Of a DNA stretch of 33,944 bases, positions 12,001 to 19,403 are shown piece by piece; position 1 is the stretch's first letter; the number at the start of each line of letters is the position of its first letter. A model generated the notes under the pieces. It ran no database searches and was not told the DNA's origin. It saw nothing but the letters and a program-made list of their open reading frames with translations. This stretch comes from an uncultured Pelagibacteraceae bacterium. Its GTDB lineage: Bacteria > Pseudomonadota > Alphaproteobacteria > Pelagibacterales > Pelagibacteraceae. The DNA is taken from positions 1-33,944 of the forward strand of contig CACGZQ010000007.1 in assembly GCA_902577575.1 (NCBI GenBank). The letters are read 5' to 3'. The translations under genes and the position numbers were made by a program.

Positions 12001-13149
12001 CCTTAAAACTTTATATATATCACTAAGTGCATCAGATTTATTTGAATTCTTGTCAATTTTTAATGTTTCTAAAATATAGGGGCCCTTATTTATTGGATCA
12101 ATGTTTACGATATTAAGTTCTTTCTCGTTTTGGCTGATTATTTTTTCAAGTTGTTCTTCTGTCATATCAAAACCAGCTCCTACAATTATATTGCCGTTAC
12201 TATCTTTGACATCTTTAGCCAAATAACTACCTAATAACTGCTCATTAGAAATTAATATTGACTGCAGACCCTTTTCTTGAAGCTTTTTAGCAATAATGAG
12301 ATTCAATCTTTCATTCTTTGATAAAACTTTTTTGTTATTTTTAGAGTCTATTAAGTCGTGTGATAATTTAATTGGTCTTTTAAAGTTTTCAGGATTGAAA
12401 CTTGTTTTCCACGATTTAGTTTCTTTATCAAAAGTATATTTACTTGTGTTGTAAAAAGTTTCAATTATCTTAGTTTTACTATAGCCTAATGCAGCTAGGA
12501 TAGTTGTTATAGGTAATTTTTTTTTTCTATCTATTCTAAAATATAAAATATCTTTTGGATCAAACTCAAAATCTAACCACGATCCTCTACTTGGTATGAT
12601 TCTGCAATTAAAAAGTAATTTACCACTCGCATGTGTTTTGCCTTTATCGTGATCAAAGAAAACTCCAGGACTTCGGTGCATTTGATTTACAACAACTCTT
12701 TCAACGCCATTAGTTATAAACGTAGCGCTTGGTGTCATTAGCGGTAGGTCACCAATAAATACTTCCTGTTCTTTTGCTGAAAGAATTTGTTTTGTGTTAT
12801 TTTCCGCGTCTATATCGTACACAACGAGACGTAATACAGCTTTTAATGCAGCAGAGTAAGATAAACTTCTTTGCTTACATTCAATGACGTCAAATTTTGG
12901 TTTTTCTAATTTATATGAAACATATTCTAAAGTTGATTTATCATTACCGTCTTCGATAGGAAATATGCTTTTGAAAACTTTATCTATACCTTTTGAAAGT
13001 TCGTTTAGCTGATCAGTTAAAGATTTTGACTCAAGAAACTCATTGTATGAATTTTTTTGTACTTCTATAAGGTTTGGGATAGATAAGCCCTCAGCTAATT
13101 TTCCAAAATTTTTTCTTATGTTTTTCTTTTGAGTAAAAGATAATTGCAT
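9058..13149 (-). CDS. rpoB: RNA polymerase subunit beta
   Basis: RNAP beta subunit. I prefer the ATG at 13147-13149 ([13 protein letters not shown]) to a TTG one codon upstream, giving 1363 residues. The rifampicin region at about 521-548 (SQLSQFMDQ, then [12 protein letters not shown]) matches the rifampicin-sensitive consensus at the usual resistance positions. One nearby residue differs: the Asn that follows MDQ in E. coli is Thr here. The conserved blocks [29 protein letters not shown] and [18 protein letters not shown] are present. It is separated from rplL by about 60 nt containing a hairpin with a T-rich tail, and no Shine-Dalgarno sequence is visible. rpoC follows after 2 nt. Confidence 0.98.
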   Translation of the reverse strand: MQLSFTQKKNIRKNFGKLAEGLSIPNLIEVQKNSYNEFLESKSLTDQLNELSKGIDKVFKSIFPIEDGNDKSTLEYVSYKLEKPKFDVIECKQRSLSYSAALKAVLRLVVYDIDAENNTKQILSAKEQEVFIGDLPLMTPSATFITNGVERVVVNQMHRSPGVFFDHDKGKTHASGKLLFNCRIIPSRGSWLDFEFDPKDILYFRIDRKKKLPITTILAALGYSKTKIIETFYNTSKYTFDKETKSWKTSFNPENFKRPIKLSHDLIDSKNNKKVLSKNERLNLIIAKKLQEKGLQSILISNEQLLGSYLAKDVKDSNGNIIVGAGFDMTEEQLEKIISQNEKELNIVNIDPINKGPYILETLKIDKNSNKSDALSDIYKVLRPGEAPSVEIAEEIFNNLYFKKERYDLSEVGRVKLNSKLNLNTSSKKTILETNDIISIIQFMLDLRDGKGEVDDIDHLGNRRVRSVGELVENQFRIGLLRMERTVKEKMSTFLEIESAMPQDLINAKPITTSLKDFFATSQLSQFMDQTNPLSEITHKRRISALGPGGLTRERAGFEVRDVHPTHYGRICPIETPEGPNIGLINSLATYCRVNKFGYIESPYKKVTNGKVTSEIKYLSAIEEEKFTIAQANSKIDGNGNFVEELVPCRKNLNFELANKENIDFIDVSPKQLVSVAAALIPFLENDDANRALMGSNMMRQAVPLLKPESPLVGTGIESDVALDSGVTIVAKRNGVVDKIDGKRIVVKVTDVTDLSQSAVDIYNLSKFQRSNQNTCINQKPLVKVGDKIKKGDIIADGPATKLGELALGKNVTVAFMPWQGYNFEDSILISERCVTDDVFTSIHIEEYESMARDTKLGAEEITRDIPNVSEESLRNLDESGIVYVGAEVKPGDILVGKVTPKSETSSSPEEKLLRSIFGEKATDVRDSSLKLPSGSTGVVIDVRVFNRHGIEKDERSIAIERAEIESVQEDKKVEEEILNRNIKFRAIDLLNGQSISKQFKNLKPGTTLNKNDFENLSLKDFWKFSMQKQEINNDLEKLKNQFDNASDDIKARFDDKVAKIQQGDDLLPTVMKVVKVFVAVKRRLMPGDKMAGRHGNKGVVSKIVPVEDMPYMDNGKPVDIVLNPLGVPSRMNVGQILETHLGWSCSELGDQIKQYQKSFEQNVEKIKKKLKEIYGETYYNNVVGKLTNKEIIELVENLSNGVPISTPVFDGASTKDITEMLNLAELPNSGQTNLWNGQTGERFDRPVTVGIIYMLKLNHLVEDKIHARSTGPYSLVTQQPLGGKAQLGGQRFGEMEVWALEAYGASYTLQEILTVKSDDVAGRTKVYETIVKGNNNFESGVPESFNVLVKEIRALGLNIELN

Positions 13150-13156
13150 CAAATAT

Positions 13157-13189
13157 ATAAAAATTATTACAAGTGTTACCTTATAATAA
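13157..13189 (-). terminator. Attenuator-like hairpin between rplL and rpoB
   Basis: On the minus strand a 10-bp stem (positions 13164-13173 with 13180-13189, one G-U wobble) encloses the six-base loop GTAACA and is followed at once by TTTTTATATATTT. This has the form of an intrinsic terminator, with an AT-rich stem. It ends 14 nt before the rpoB ATG. In E. coli a partial terminator at the same place sets the ratio of L7/L12 to RNA polymerase, so partial readthrough is the natural reading. That role is inferred; the hairpin could instead be an RNase processing site. Confidence 0.5.
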
Positions 13190-13210
13190 ATTGTATTCTC
13201 TTAATTTTGT

Positions 13211-13582
13211 TTACTTTAATTCTACTTTAGCTCCAGCTGCCTCAAGTTTTTTCTTAAATTCTTCGGCATCTTTTTTAGCAACACCGCTCTTAATCTCTTT
13301 TGGTGCGCCCTCAACTAAATCTTTTGCCTCTTTTAAACCTAAACCAGTTATAGCTCTAACTTCTTTAATTACGTTTATTTTTTTGTCACCAGCAGCCGCT
13401 AAAAAAAGAGAGAATTCTGATTTTTCCTCTCCTGCTGGTGCTGCAGCACCTCCTGCTGGAGCAGCTGCTACTGGTGCTGCTGCTGTAACTCCCCATTTTT
13501 CTTCAAGTTGTTTAGACAGCTCCGCTGCTTCTACAACAGTTAAAGTTGAAAGTTCGTCAATAATTTTATTTAAATCTGCCAT
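13211..13582 (-). CDS. rplL: Ribosomal protein bL12 (L7/L12)
   Basis: The multi-copy stalk protein that recruits translational GTPases to the ribosome. 123 residues. The N-terminal dimerisation helices are followed by an Ala/Pro/Gly hinge (about residues 33-52, with [18 protein letters not shown]) and the C-terminal GTPase-contact domain containing [13 protein letters not shown] and [13 protein letters not shown]. An AGGA Shine-Dalgarno lies about 7 nt before the ATG. It follows rplJ by 15 nt. L12 is needed in several copies per ribosome, which fits an attenuator just downstream that would lower rpoB relative to rplL. Confidence 0.98.
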   Translation of the reverse strand: MADLNKIIDELSTLTVVEAAELSKQLEEKWGVTAAAPVAAAPAGGAAAPAGEEKSEFSLFLAAAGDKKINVIKEVRAITGLGLKEAKDLVEGAPKEIKSGVAKKDAEEFKKKLEAAGAKVELK

Positions 13583-13597
13583 TATATTTCCTATGAA

Positions 13598-14110
13598 TTA
13601 ATTTTTTAAACTCTTTGCGCGCGCTAAATTAGCAATTTTTGAGCCAGGTGCAAGTAAAATACTTACTAACTTTTGAGCAGGAGCGGCCAAAATACCCACA
13701 ATTTTAGCCCTAGCTTCATCTAAAGAAGGTAGTGTGGCTATAATAGACACCTCTTTTTCATCTAAAACTTTACCATCCATAAAACCAGCAATGATTTTAA
13801 GCTTATTATTAGTTTTTGAGAATTTAGTTAATATTTTTGCTGCAGAAATAGGATCCGATGAAATAGCTGCTGCTGTAGGACCTACAAAGTATTTTTCTAA
13901 ATCTTTTTTTTGTGTTTCTTTTAATGCTATCTTAGTAATTCTATTCTTAGTAATCTTGAATATTATACCTTTATCTCTTAATTCTTTTCTAAGCGAATCC
14001 AGTTCATTCACATTAAGCCCTTGGTATTGAGCAATCATTACGGACTCATTTGAGGTAAAATTTTTTTTCATTACCTCAACATAATTTTTCTTTGCTTCTT
14101 TGCTCATCAT
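13598..14110 (-). CDS. rplJ: Ribosomal protein uL10
   Basis: Stalk base protein L10, which anchors L12 dimers through its C-terminal helix. The open frame reaches back to a TTG at 14126-14128, inside rplA, but tandem ATGs at 14108-14110 and 14105-14107 give MMSKEAKKNY or MSKEAKKNY, a better N-terminus of 170 or 169 residues. A GGAG lies about 12 nt upstream of the first ATG. Conserved features include the LRKELRDKG block near residue 40 and the FVGPTAAAI segment near residue 75. In E. coli L10 represses translation of its own operon; no leader structure for that was looked for inside rplA here. Confidence 0.93.
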   Translation of the reverse strand: MMSKEAKKNYVEVMKKNFTSNESVMIAQYQGLNVNELDSLRKELRDKGIIFKITKNRITKIALKETQKKDLEKYFVGPTAAAISSDPISAAKILTKFSKTNNKLKIIAGFMDGKVLDEKEVSIIATLPSLDEARAKIVGILAAPAQKLVSILLAPGSKIANLARAKSLKN

Positions 14111-14114
14111 AAGA

Positions 14115-14801
14115 TTATTTAGCTCCAATTTTATAAGAAATACCCATTGTTGAGGTTATAAAAATATTTTTAATTAATTCACCTTTTATGGTGTCTGGTT
14201 TTTCTTTCTTTATACTTTCAATAAAATAATTGAAATTTTCTAACAACTTATCAACAGAGAAGCTTTTTCTCCCAATGGTAGATGCTAAATTTCCGTCTTT
14301 ATCATTTCTTATTTCTACTAGCCCAGTTTTTAAATCATTTACTGATTTAGTAATGTCATTAGATACAGTTCCAAGTTTTGGATTAGGCATTAGCCCTTTT
14401 GGACCTAAAATTTTTCCGTGCTTTCCAACCTTGCCCATCATTGAAGGTGTGCAGATTAATTTTGTAAAGTTAATTTTTCCAGAAGCAATTTTTTCTATTA
14501 GATCATCCGATCCAACAATATCAGCACCACTTTTCTTTGCCTCTTCAATTTTATCAGGATCACAAAGCACTGCTATTTTTTCTTTTTTACCTGATCCATT
14601 AGGAAGCTTTACTACTGTTCTTAAGCTGAAGTCACCACCTTTCGATTGTTTAAGGTTTATTCGTAATGATACGTCGATTGACTCGTCGAATTTTGAGTTG
14701 GAGTTTTTTTTAACTAAGTCTATAACATCGTTTGCTTTAAGTTTTTTTTCTTTCATTTTTGAATTAAGAAGTGATTTATATCTTTTAGATCTCTTTCTCA
14801 T
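14115..14801 (-). CDS. rplA: Ribosomal protein uL1
   Basis: L1 stalk protein that helps release E-site tRNA and in many bacteria represses rplK-rplA by binding its mRNA. 228 residues, near the usual 230. Typical blocks are FDESIDVSLRIN near residue 38, and the MGKVGKHGKILGPKGLMPNP region near 122-141, a strong L1 signature. It starts 2 nt after rplK. Its last codons carry the GGAG that probably serves as the ribosome-binding site for rplJ. Confidence 0.98.
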   Translation of the reverse strand: MRKRSKRYKSLLNSKMKEKKLKANDVIDLVKKNSNSKFDESIDVSLRINLKQSKGGDFSLRTVVKLPNGSGKKEKIAVLCDPDKIEEAKKSGADIVGSDDLIEKIASGKINFTKLICTPSMMGKVGKHGKILGPKGLMPNPKLGTVSNDITKSVNDLKTGLVEIRNDKDGNLASTIGRKSFSVDKLLENFNYFIESIKKEKPDTIKGELIKNIFITSTMGISYKIGAK

Positions 14802-14803
14802 AA

Positions 14804-15229
14804 TTACTCTTTGACCTCTATTCCCATTGATCTAGCTGACCCACAAATTATTTTAGTTGCTTCTTTTAAATCAAAAGCATTTAAATCTTTCATTTTTTCT
14901 TTAGCTATCGCCTCTGCTTGTTTCATGGTTATAGTTCCAGCTACTACCCTGCCAGGTTCACTTGATCCGCTTTTTAGTTTAGCGGCTTCCCGAATAAAAT
15001 GAGACGCCGGAGGTGATTTAATTATAAAGTCAAATTTTTTATCTTTATAAACAGTAATCACAACAGGAACTGGTTTGCCCATAAACGCTTTTGTTTTTTC
15101 ATTAAATGCTTTGCAAAACTCCATTATATTAATTCCTCTTTGACCTAAAGCAGGGCCTACTGGTGGTGCCGGATTAGCCTGGCCTCCTTTAATTTGTAAT
15201 TTTACATATCCAGTTATTTCTTTTGCCAT
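14804..15229 (-). CDS. rplK: Ribosomal protein uL11
   Basis: GTPase-centre protein L11, which binds the thiostrepton loop of 23S rRNA and is needed for the stringent response in bacteria that have RelA/SpoT. 141 residues, standard. The N-terminal block with [19 protein letters not shown] at about residues 14-32 is diagnostic, including the proline pair near the thiostrepton site. The C-terminal RNA-binding domain contains the conserved [16 protein letters not shown] and [10 protein letters not shown] segments. It directly abuts nusG with no gap. Confidence 0.98.
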   Translation of the reverse strand: MAKEITGYVKLQIKGGQANPAPPVGPALGQRGINIMEFCKAFNEKTKAFMGKPVPVVITVYKDKKFDFIIKSPPASHFIREAAKLKSGSSEPGRVVAGTITMKQAEAIAKEKMKDLNAFDLKEATKIICGSARSMGIEVKE

Positions 15230-15754
15230 TTAATTTTTCTCCACTTGGTTAAATTCTAAATCTACCGGGGTTGCTCTACCAAATATAGAAACTGAGACTT
15301 TAAGTCTAGATTTTTCTTCATCTATTTCCTCAATTAAACCATTAAAAGATGCAAAAGGGCCGTCGCAAACTTTGACTTTTTCACCAATTTCGAAACTTTG
15401 GCCTGTTTTTTGTGTAACGGCACTTTCTGAAACTTGGCCAAGTATTCGTTTTATTTCATTATCTGAAATAGGAGTAGGTTTATCAGCAGATCCTAAAAAA
15501 CCACTGACTTTTTGTAAATTTTTAATCAAATGATAAATTTGTTTAGTTAGATCTATTTTTATTAAAACGTAACCAGGAAAAAATTTTTTTTCTTTTTTGG
15601 TTCTTTTGCCTTTTTTAACCTCAGTAACATGATGGGTTGGAACTAAGATCTCCTCTAAATTAGAGGATAGTTTATATTTTTTTAGCTCTTCTTTTATAGC
15701 CTCTACAACTTTTTTTTCAAAACCAGAGTATGCTTGAACGATGTACCAATTCAT
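15230..15754 (-). CDS. nusG: Transcription antitermination/elongation factor NusG
   Basis: NusG binds the beta' clamp through its NGN domain and links RNA polymerase to Rho or to ribosomal S10 through its KOW domain. 174 residues, standard. The N-terminus MNWYIVQAYSGFEKKV and the central FFPGYVLIKIDL mark the NGN domain (about 1-105). GEKVKVCDGPFASFNGLIEE near 122-141 is the KOW motif. It lies between secE and rplK with zero-nucleotide spacers on both sides. Its partners S10 and beta' are encoded in the same gene cluster. Confidence 0.98.
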   Translation of the reverse strand: MNWYIVQAYSGFEKKVVEAIKEELKKYKLSSNLEEILVPTHHVTEVKKGKRTKKEKKFFPGYVLIKIDLTKQIYHLIKNLQKVSGFLGSADKPTPISDNEIKRILGQVSESAVTQKTGQSFEIGEKVKVCDGPFASFNGLIEEIDEEKSRLKVSVSIFGRATPVDLEFNQVEKN

Positions 15755-15946
15755 TTAAAAGCTAATTGTTAATAGAATATTAAGTAAGAACCTTAAAATT
15801 TGGTCAATGATTAAAAAAAAAATAGCAGCTATTGAGGCTAGGGCGAATACCATCACAGCACCCATCATTGTCTCTTTTTTTGTTGGCCAGGTTATTCTAA
15901 AAGTTTCTTGTTTAACTTCTTGAATAAATCTTAAAGGATTTTTCAT
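15755..15946 (-). CDS. secE: Preprotein translocase subunit SecE
   Basis: Essential small subunit of the SecYEG channel. 63 residues, the short single-span form usual outside Enterobacteria. The amphipathic N-terminal segment contains the conserved VKQETFRITWPTKKET (residues 11-26), followed by one transmembrane helix from about 28 to 50. The ATG at 15944-15946 lies 15 nt after the 3' end of tRNA-Trp. No Shine-Dalgarno sequence is visible in that leader, so translation may start on a very short leader once the tRNA is cut out. Confidence 0.96.
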   Translation of the reverse strand: MKNPLRFIQEVKQETFRITWPTKKETMMGAVMVFALASIAAIFFLIIDQILRFLLNILLTISF

Positions 15947-15961
15947 AATCTATGTAGTTTT

Positions 15962-16037
15962 TGGCAGGAGCGGAGGGACTCGAACCCACAACCTCCGGTT
16001 TTGGAGACCGGCGCTCTACCAATTGAACTACGCTCCT
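15962..16037 (-). tRNA. trnW: tRNA-Trp (anticodon CCA)
   Basis: 76 nt. The acceptor stem AGGAGCG pairs with CGCTCCT, and the 3' GCCA is encoded. D-arm TAGTTCAATTGGTAGAGC, anticodon arm with loop bases CTCCAAA (anticodon CCA) and T-arm with GGTTCGAGTCC are all present. It lies 6 nt after the tuf stop and 15 nt before the secE ATG, so it is almost certainly cut from a tuf-trnW-secE transcript. Confidence 0.97.
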
Positions 16038-16043
16038 AAGCGT

Positions 16044-17243
16044 TTATTTTACAATTTTAGTTACTACTCCAGCTCCAACTGTTTTTCCACCCTCTCTAAT
16101 CGCAAAATTTAAATTTTCACTCATTGCGATAGGTGTGATTAGCTTAACAGAAAATTTACCGTCATCACCTGGCATAACCATCTCGGTGCCAGATGGCAAA
16201 GTAACTTCGCCTGTTACATCTGTAGTTCTAAAATAAAACTGAGGTCTATATTTTGTAAAAAAAGGTGTGTGTCTTCCACCCTCTTCTTTTTTTAAAATAT
16301 AAGCCTGACATTCAAACTCTGTATGTGGTGTAATAGAACCAGGTTTACATAGAACTTGACCTCTTTCAACATCATCTCTTTCAACACCTCTTAGAAGAGC
16401 TCCAATATTATCTCCTGCCTCACCACTATCTAAAAGTTTTCTAAACATTTCCACTCCAGTACAGACGGATTTTTTAGTATCCCTTATACCAACGATTTCA
16501 ATCTCTTCTCCAACTTTAATTACTCCAGACTCAACTCTACCAGTCACAACTGTACCTCTGCCTGAAATTGAAAAAACATCTTCAACTGGCATTAAGAAAG
16601 GTTTATCTTTCGGTCTATCTGGTTGAGGAATAGTCTCGTCTACTGCTTTCATTAATTCCATTATTGCGTTTTTTCCAGTAGCCTCATCTTTTCCTTCAAC
16701 TGCATTTAGAGCGGAACCTTTAATTATAGGTATCTTATCACCAGGAAATTTATAAGAAGTTAATAGTTCACGAATTTCCTCTTCTACTAAATCAACTAGC
16801 TCTTTATCTTTAACGGTATCAATCTTATTTAAAAAAACTACAATCGCGGGAACACCCACTTGTCTTGCCAAGAGTATATGTTCTCTAGTTTGAGGCATTG
16901 GTCCGTCAGCTGCATTTACTACAAGTATTGCTCCATCCATTTGTGCAGCACCTGTTATCATATTTTTTACGTAATCAGCGTGGCCTGGACAATCAACGTG
17001 AGCATAATGTCTTTTTTCTGTTTCATATTCAACGTGCGCAGTTGAAATAGTAATTCCTCTTTCTTTTTCCTCAGGTGCTTTATCTATCTGGTCGTATGCA
17101 ACAAAGTTAGCACTACTTGATCCCCCAGCTTCAGACAACACTTTTGTAATTGCCGCAGTTAGAGTTGTTTTGCCATGGTCTACGTGACCTATTGTACCGA
17201 TGTTACAATGTGGTTTGTTTCGGTTAAACTTTTCTTTAGACAT
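16044..17243 (-). CDS. tuf: Elongation factor Tu
   Basis: GTPase that delivers aminoacyl-tRNA to the ribosome. 399 residues, close to the usual 394-396. GTP motifs: GHVDHGKT at 19-26, DCPGH at 84-88 and NKID at 139-142. NKID replaces the enterobacterial NKCD, but the Asp that gives guanine specificity is kept. A GAGG Shine-Dalgarno lies about 8 nt before the ATG, one of the clearer ribosome-binding sites here. Framed by tRNA-Gly upstream and tRNA-Trp downstream. No copy is present at the fusA-rpsJ junction, so this may be the only tuf in the genome (inference). Confidence 0.98.
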   Translation of the reverse strand: MSKEKFNRNKPHCNIGTIGHVDHGKTTLTAAITKVLSEAGGSSSANFVAYDQIDKAPEEKERGITISTAHVEYETEKRHYAHVDCPGHADYVKNMITGAAQMDGAILVVNAADGPMPQTREHILLARQVGVPAIVVFLNKIDTVKDKELVDLVEEEIRELLTSYKFPGDKIPIIKGSALNAVEGKDEATGKNAIMELMKAVDETIPQPDRPKDKPFLMPVEDVFSISGRGTVVTGRVESGVIKVGEEIEIVGIRDTKKSVCTGVEMFRKLLDSGEAGDNIGALLRGVERDDVERGQVLCKPGSITPHTEFECQAYILKKEEGGRHTPFFTKYRPQFYFRTTDVTGEVTLPSGTEMVMPGDDGKFSVKLITPIAMSENLNFAIREGGKTVGAGVVTKIVK

Positions 17244-17277
17244 CTTTTTTCCTCACTTTTTTTTTAATATTTTTTTT

Positions 17278-17351
17278 TGGAGCGGGTAAAGGGAATCGAA
17301 CCCTTACATCCAGCTTGGAAGGCTAGCGTTCTACCATTGAACTACACCCGC
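17278..17351 (-). tRNA. trnG: tRNA-Gly (anticodon TCC)
   Basis: 74 nt with encoded CCA. The acceptor GCGGGTG pairs with TACCCGC (one G-U pair). The D-arm contains TAGTTCAATGGTAGAAC, the anticodon loop is CTTCCAA (anticodon TCC), and the T-loop is GGTTCGATTCC. It sits between tRNA-Tyr and tuf on the same strand, 34 nt before tuf. Confidence 0.97.
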
Positions 17352-17396
17352 AATATCCAAACTTATCGCGCTCATACATTATTAATGCTTAAAGTT

Positions 17397-17482
17397 TGGT
17401 GGAGGGGGAAAGATTCGAACTTTCGAAGACCGAAGTCAACGGGTTTACAGCCCGCCCCATTTGACCGCTTTGGTACCCCTCC
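17397..17482 (-). tRNA. trnY: tRNA-Tyr (anticodon GTA)
   Basis: 86 nt, a class II tRNA with a long variable arm (about GTTGACTTCGGTCTTC). The acceptor GGAGGGG pairs with CCCCTCC, ACCA is encoded, and the anticodon is GTA. The T-loop reads AGTTCGAATCT. It is the first gene of the tRNA-Tyr, tRNA-Gly, tuf, tRNA-Trp, secE transcript. Confidence 0.97.
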
Positions 17483-17494
17483 TAATAATTAATT

Positions 17495-17508
17495 GTGGGG
17501 ATACCCAC
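17495..17508 (-). promoter_or_regulatory. Small hairpin in the leader of the tRNA-Tyr/tuf transcript
   Basis: A perfect five-base inverted repeat, GTGGG and CCCAC around a four-base loop, 12 nt before the 5' end of tRNA-Tyr and downstream of the predicted promoter. It is the only GC-rich patch in an otherwise AT-rich spacer. No T run follows on either strand, so it is not an obvious terminator. It may guide 5' leader processing of the tRNA (inference). Confidence 0.3.
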
Positions 17509-17537
17509 TAACTTAAAAAGCATTTAACAACAAGCGT

Positions 17538-17565
17538 TTTATAAGCATTTATCAAATAATTGCAA
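17538..17565 (-). promoter_or_regulatory. Sigma-70-type promoter for tRNA-Tyr/tRNA-Gly/tuf
   Basis: On the minus strand a TTGCAA -35 (17560-17565) and a TATAAA -10 (17538-17543) are 16 nt apart. The predicted start near 17531 gives a leader of about 48 nt before tRNA-Tyr. It is the only spacer of useful size upstream of the tRNA-tuf-secE-nusG-rpl-rpoBC run, so a strong promoter is expected here. Confidence 0.6.
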
Positions 17566-17590
17566 TAAATCATTTTGCCTTGAAATATGC

Positions 17591-17596
17591 TAGTAA
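17591..17596 (+). promoter_or_regulatory. Possible extended -10 for rlmB
   Basis: TGC followed by TAGTAA fits an extended -10 on the plus strand. No convincing -35 stands 16-18 nt upstream. The predicted start near 17603 gives a 17-nt leader to the rlmB ATG, and the spacer would serve divergent transcription. Confidence 0.25.
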
Positions 17597-17619
17597 TTTG
17601 AAAAAATTGCTTAAAAATC

Positions 17620-18363
17620 ATGAAAAAAACCACTTTTTTAATAGTAGGAAAACATGCTGTGCTAGAGGCATTAAAGAATCCGAATAGAAAAATAGAGAGA
17701 GTTTTTTTAACAGAAGATGCTCAGAAAAAACTTAATAAAGAAAATCAATCTTTAAATTTATTTAAATCGATTAACGTATTTTATAAGTCTCAAAGAGAGT
17801 TAGATAATATGTGTGGAAGAGATGATACTGCACACCAAGGCCTAGTAGCGGAAGTTGAACAATTAGATGAAATCACTCTTAAAGAATTTATAATTGAAAA
17901 TAAAAAAGATAACGTAAATTTAATTGTTTTAGAGGAAGTAACCGACCCAAGAAATATTGGCTCAATTATAAGAACTGCTGTTGCATTTAATATTGACGGA
18001 TTAATAGTTAAAGAGAGATCTTTTCCCTCAAAAAGCAAATTATTATACAAAAGTGCGAGTGGTGGTGCTGAGCATATGAAAATTTTTAAAGTTTCAAATT
18101 TAAATTCTACTCTAAGATATTTAAAAAGTAAGAATTTTTGGGTGAGTGCTTTCGATGTATCTGCTACAAAAGATTTCACAACAAACAATTGGAAAGGAAA
18201 GAATGTGCTCTTATTTGGATCTGAAGGTTTTGGAATTAAAGCTAAAACATTAGAAAACTCAGATTTTAAATTCAAAGTTAATATAAATAGGAATATTGAA
18301 AGCTTGAATATATCAAATACAGTATCGGTTGTGTGCCACCATATTTTTCAATCAATTAAATAA
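17620..18363 (+). CDS. rlmB: 23S rRNA (guanosine-2'-O)-methyltransferase RlmB family (SpoU/TrmH)
   Basis: SPOUT-class SAM-dependent 2'-O-ribose methyltransferase. In E. coli RlmB modifies G2251 in the P-loop of 23S rRNA. 247 residues. The N-terminal substrate-binding domain starts with IVGKHAVLEALKN (residues 8-20). The C-terminal knotted catalytic domain has motif 1 DPRNIGSIIRTA (109-120, with the catalytic Asn and Arg), motif 2 GSEGFG (200-205) and motif 3 SLNISN (228-233). The assignment among SpoU paralogues rests on the N-terminal KHAVLEAL block and is good but not certain. It is divergent from the tRNA-Tyr/tuf cluster and followed by tRNA-Thr on the same strand. Confidence 0.9.
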   Translation: MKKTTFLIVGKHAVLEALKNPNRKIERVFLTEDAQKKLNKENQSLNLFKSINVFYKSQRELDNMCGRDDTAHQGLVAEVEQLDEITLKEFIIENKKDNVNLIVLEEVTDPRNIGSIIRTAVAFNIDGLIVKERSFPSKSKLLYKSASGGAEHMKIFKVSNLNSTLRYLKSKNFWVSAFDVSATKDFTTNNWKGKNVLLFGSEGFGIKAKTLENSDFKFKVNINRNIESLNISNTVSVVCHHIFQSIK

Positions 18364-18393
18364 AAAAATTAATTTATTTTTATTGTTTTTTTT
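18359..18393 (+). terminator. Weak AT-only terminator candidate after rlmB
   Basis: An eight-base inverted repeat (18359-18366 with 18377-18384) made only of A-T pairs overlaps the rlmB stop codon and is followed by a G and then eight T residues. The stem is too weak to be convincing alone, and such repeats arise by chance in sequence this AT-rich. If it does not work, rlmB and tRNA-Thr are co-transcribed. Confidence 0.25.
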
Positions 18394-18420
18394 GTAAATT
18401 TATTTTAAAGAGACGGACAA

Positions 18421-18496
18421 GCCCTCATAGCTCAATTGGTAGAGCAATTGATTTGTAATCAATAGGTTCGCGGTTCGAGTCCGTGTGAGGGCACCA
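18421..18496 (+). tRNA. trnT: tRNA-Thr (anticodon TGT)
   Basis: 76 nt with encoded CCA. The acceptor GCCCTCA pairs with TGAGGGC. The D-arm contains TAGCTCAATTGGTAGAGC, the anticodon loop is TTTGTAA (anticodon TGT) and the T-loop is GGTTCGAGTCC. Its 3' end is one base from the stop codon of nadK, which runs the other way. Confidence 0.97.
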
Positions 18497-18497
18497 T

Positions 18498-19265
18498 TTA
18501 AAGAACTTCATTTCTTAACTGTTCTAATTTGATTTTTTTTTGTAAACTCTTGTTTTTGTCATATAAAAGATTAAATTTAATTTTATTTTGAACAGATATA
18601 ACTATTTTTCTTGCATTTCTTACCTCTACATTATCAGCAACAGCACTAACAGGTCTTTTTAAAGGATTAAGATTAGTGATAATAATTTTTGATTTATAAC
18701 TAACTATTTTCCCTACCCATCTTCTTGGTCTAAATGCGCTTATAGGTGCTATAGAAATTTTTTTTGAATTTAAATTTAAAATAGGACCGTGAACCGATAA
18801 ATTATAAGCAGTACTTCCAGCTGGAGTTGAAACTAAAACACCATCTGAGACTAATTTCTTCATGATAAAATTTGATTTATTTTTTAAAGATAAATTTGCT
18901 GCCTGTCTGCTTTGTCTTAAAATTGAAACTTCATTTATTGCCAAACATTTTTTAGTTTTTTTCTTTGTATGAACAATCATTTCCAATGGTGATATACTTA
19001 TCATATTTGAGTTCTGAATATTTTTTATAAGATTTTTTTTTGAAAATTTGTTCATCAAAAAGCCATAATTACCGGAATTTATGCCATAAAATTTTTTTTT
19101 TGTTTTTTTGTTTTTTTTTAAAGTTTTCAACATAAAACCATCACCACCAACAACTAAAACAATACCTTTTTTTGTGAGTTGTTTTTTATTAAAAATTTTC
19201 AATATCTGTTTTTTAATCTGTACAGATTTAAAATTTTCATCAGAAATAATTAATGTTTTATTCAT
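18498..19265 (-). CDS. nadK: NAD kinase
   Basis: ATP-dependent phosphorylation of NAD to NADP, the only known route to NADP. 255 residues, normal for the proteobacterial form. The catalytic GGDG motif is at 40-43. The NSGNYGFLMN block (63-72), the NE pair (111-112) and TPAGSTAYNLS (147-157, part of the NAD site) are all present. The ATG lies only 6 nt after the mature 3' end of tRNA-Leu, so once the tRNA is removed the mRNA would be almost leaderless. The 3' end converges on tRNA-Thr with a one-base gap and no terminator. Confidence 0.95.
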   Translation of the reverse strand: MNKTLIISDENFKSVQIKKQILKIFNKKQLTKKGIVLVVGGDGFMLKTLKKNKKTKKKFYGINSGNYGFLMNKFSKKNLIKNIQNSNMISISPLEMIVHTKKKTKKCLAINEVSILRQSRQAANLSLKNKSNFIMKKLVSDGVLVSTPAGSTAYNLSVHGPILNLNSKKISIAPISAFRPRRWVGKIVSYKSKIIITNLNPLKRPVSAVADNVEVRNARKIVISVQNKIKFNLLYDKNKSLQKKIKLEQLRNEVL

Positions 19266-19271
19266 CTACTG

Positions 19272-19357
19272 TGGTGCCCTCGGCCAGACTCGAACTGGCA
19301 CTCCCAAAAGGGCAAGGATTTTAAGTCCTTTGTGTCTACCAATTTCACCACGAGGGC
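19272..19357 (-). tRNA. trnL: tRNA-Leu (anticodon TAA)
   Basis: 86 nt class II tRNA with a long variable arm (about TGCCCTTTTGGGAGT). The acceptor GCCCTCG pairs with CGAGGGC, and ACCA is encoded. The D-arm contains TGGTGAAATTGGTAGACAC, the anticodon loop is CTTAAAA (anticodon TAA) and the T-loop is AGTTCGAGTCT. It lies 6 nt upstream of nadK and 51 nt downstream of the GT61 gene. Confidence 0.97.
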
Positions 19358-19366
19358 TAAAATATT

Positions 19367-19403
19367 TTAATTATCAAATTTTATATCTAAAGAAGATAAT
19401 TAA
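19367..19403 (-). repeat. Perfect 9-bp inverted repeat before tRNA-Leu
   Basis: TTAATTATC at 19367-19375 is repeated in inverted form at 19395-19403, with a 19-base spacer. It straddles the putative -10 of tRNA-Leu and lies just after the stop of the GT61 gene. It could be a protein-binding operator, a weak terminator of the upstream gene, or chance in AT-rich DNA. No T run follows the right arm on the minus strand. Confidence 0.35.

Noticed and set aside
13173-13601. 142-codon plus-strand open frame over rplL
   Set aside because: Its Ala/Pro-rich sequence is the mirror of the L12 hinge on the opposite strand. No start signal or family resemblance.
14230-14814. 194-codon plus-strand open frame over rplA
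   Set aside because: Antisense shadow of L1 with no recognisable motifs or ribosome-binding site.
17277-17492. Plus-strand open frame of 71 codons with a sequence starting MERVKGIEPLHPAWK
   Set aside because: It is the antisense of tRNA-Gly and tRNA-Tyr. Peptides of this kind are a well-known false annotation over tRNA genes.
17620-18363. A restriction-modification or defence role for the methyltransferases in the window (also 20482-21177 and 32722-33441)
   Set aside because: Two are SPOUT RNA methyltransferases by motif and one is a glycan-context SAM methyltransferase. No DNA methyltransferase motifs, nuclease partner or other defence gene is nearby.
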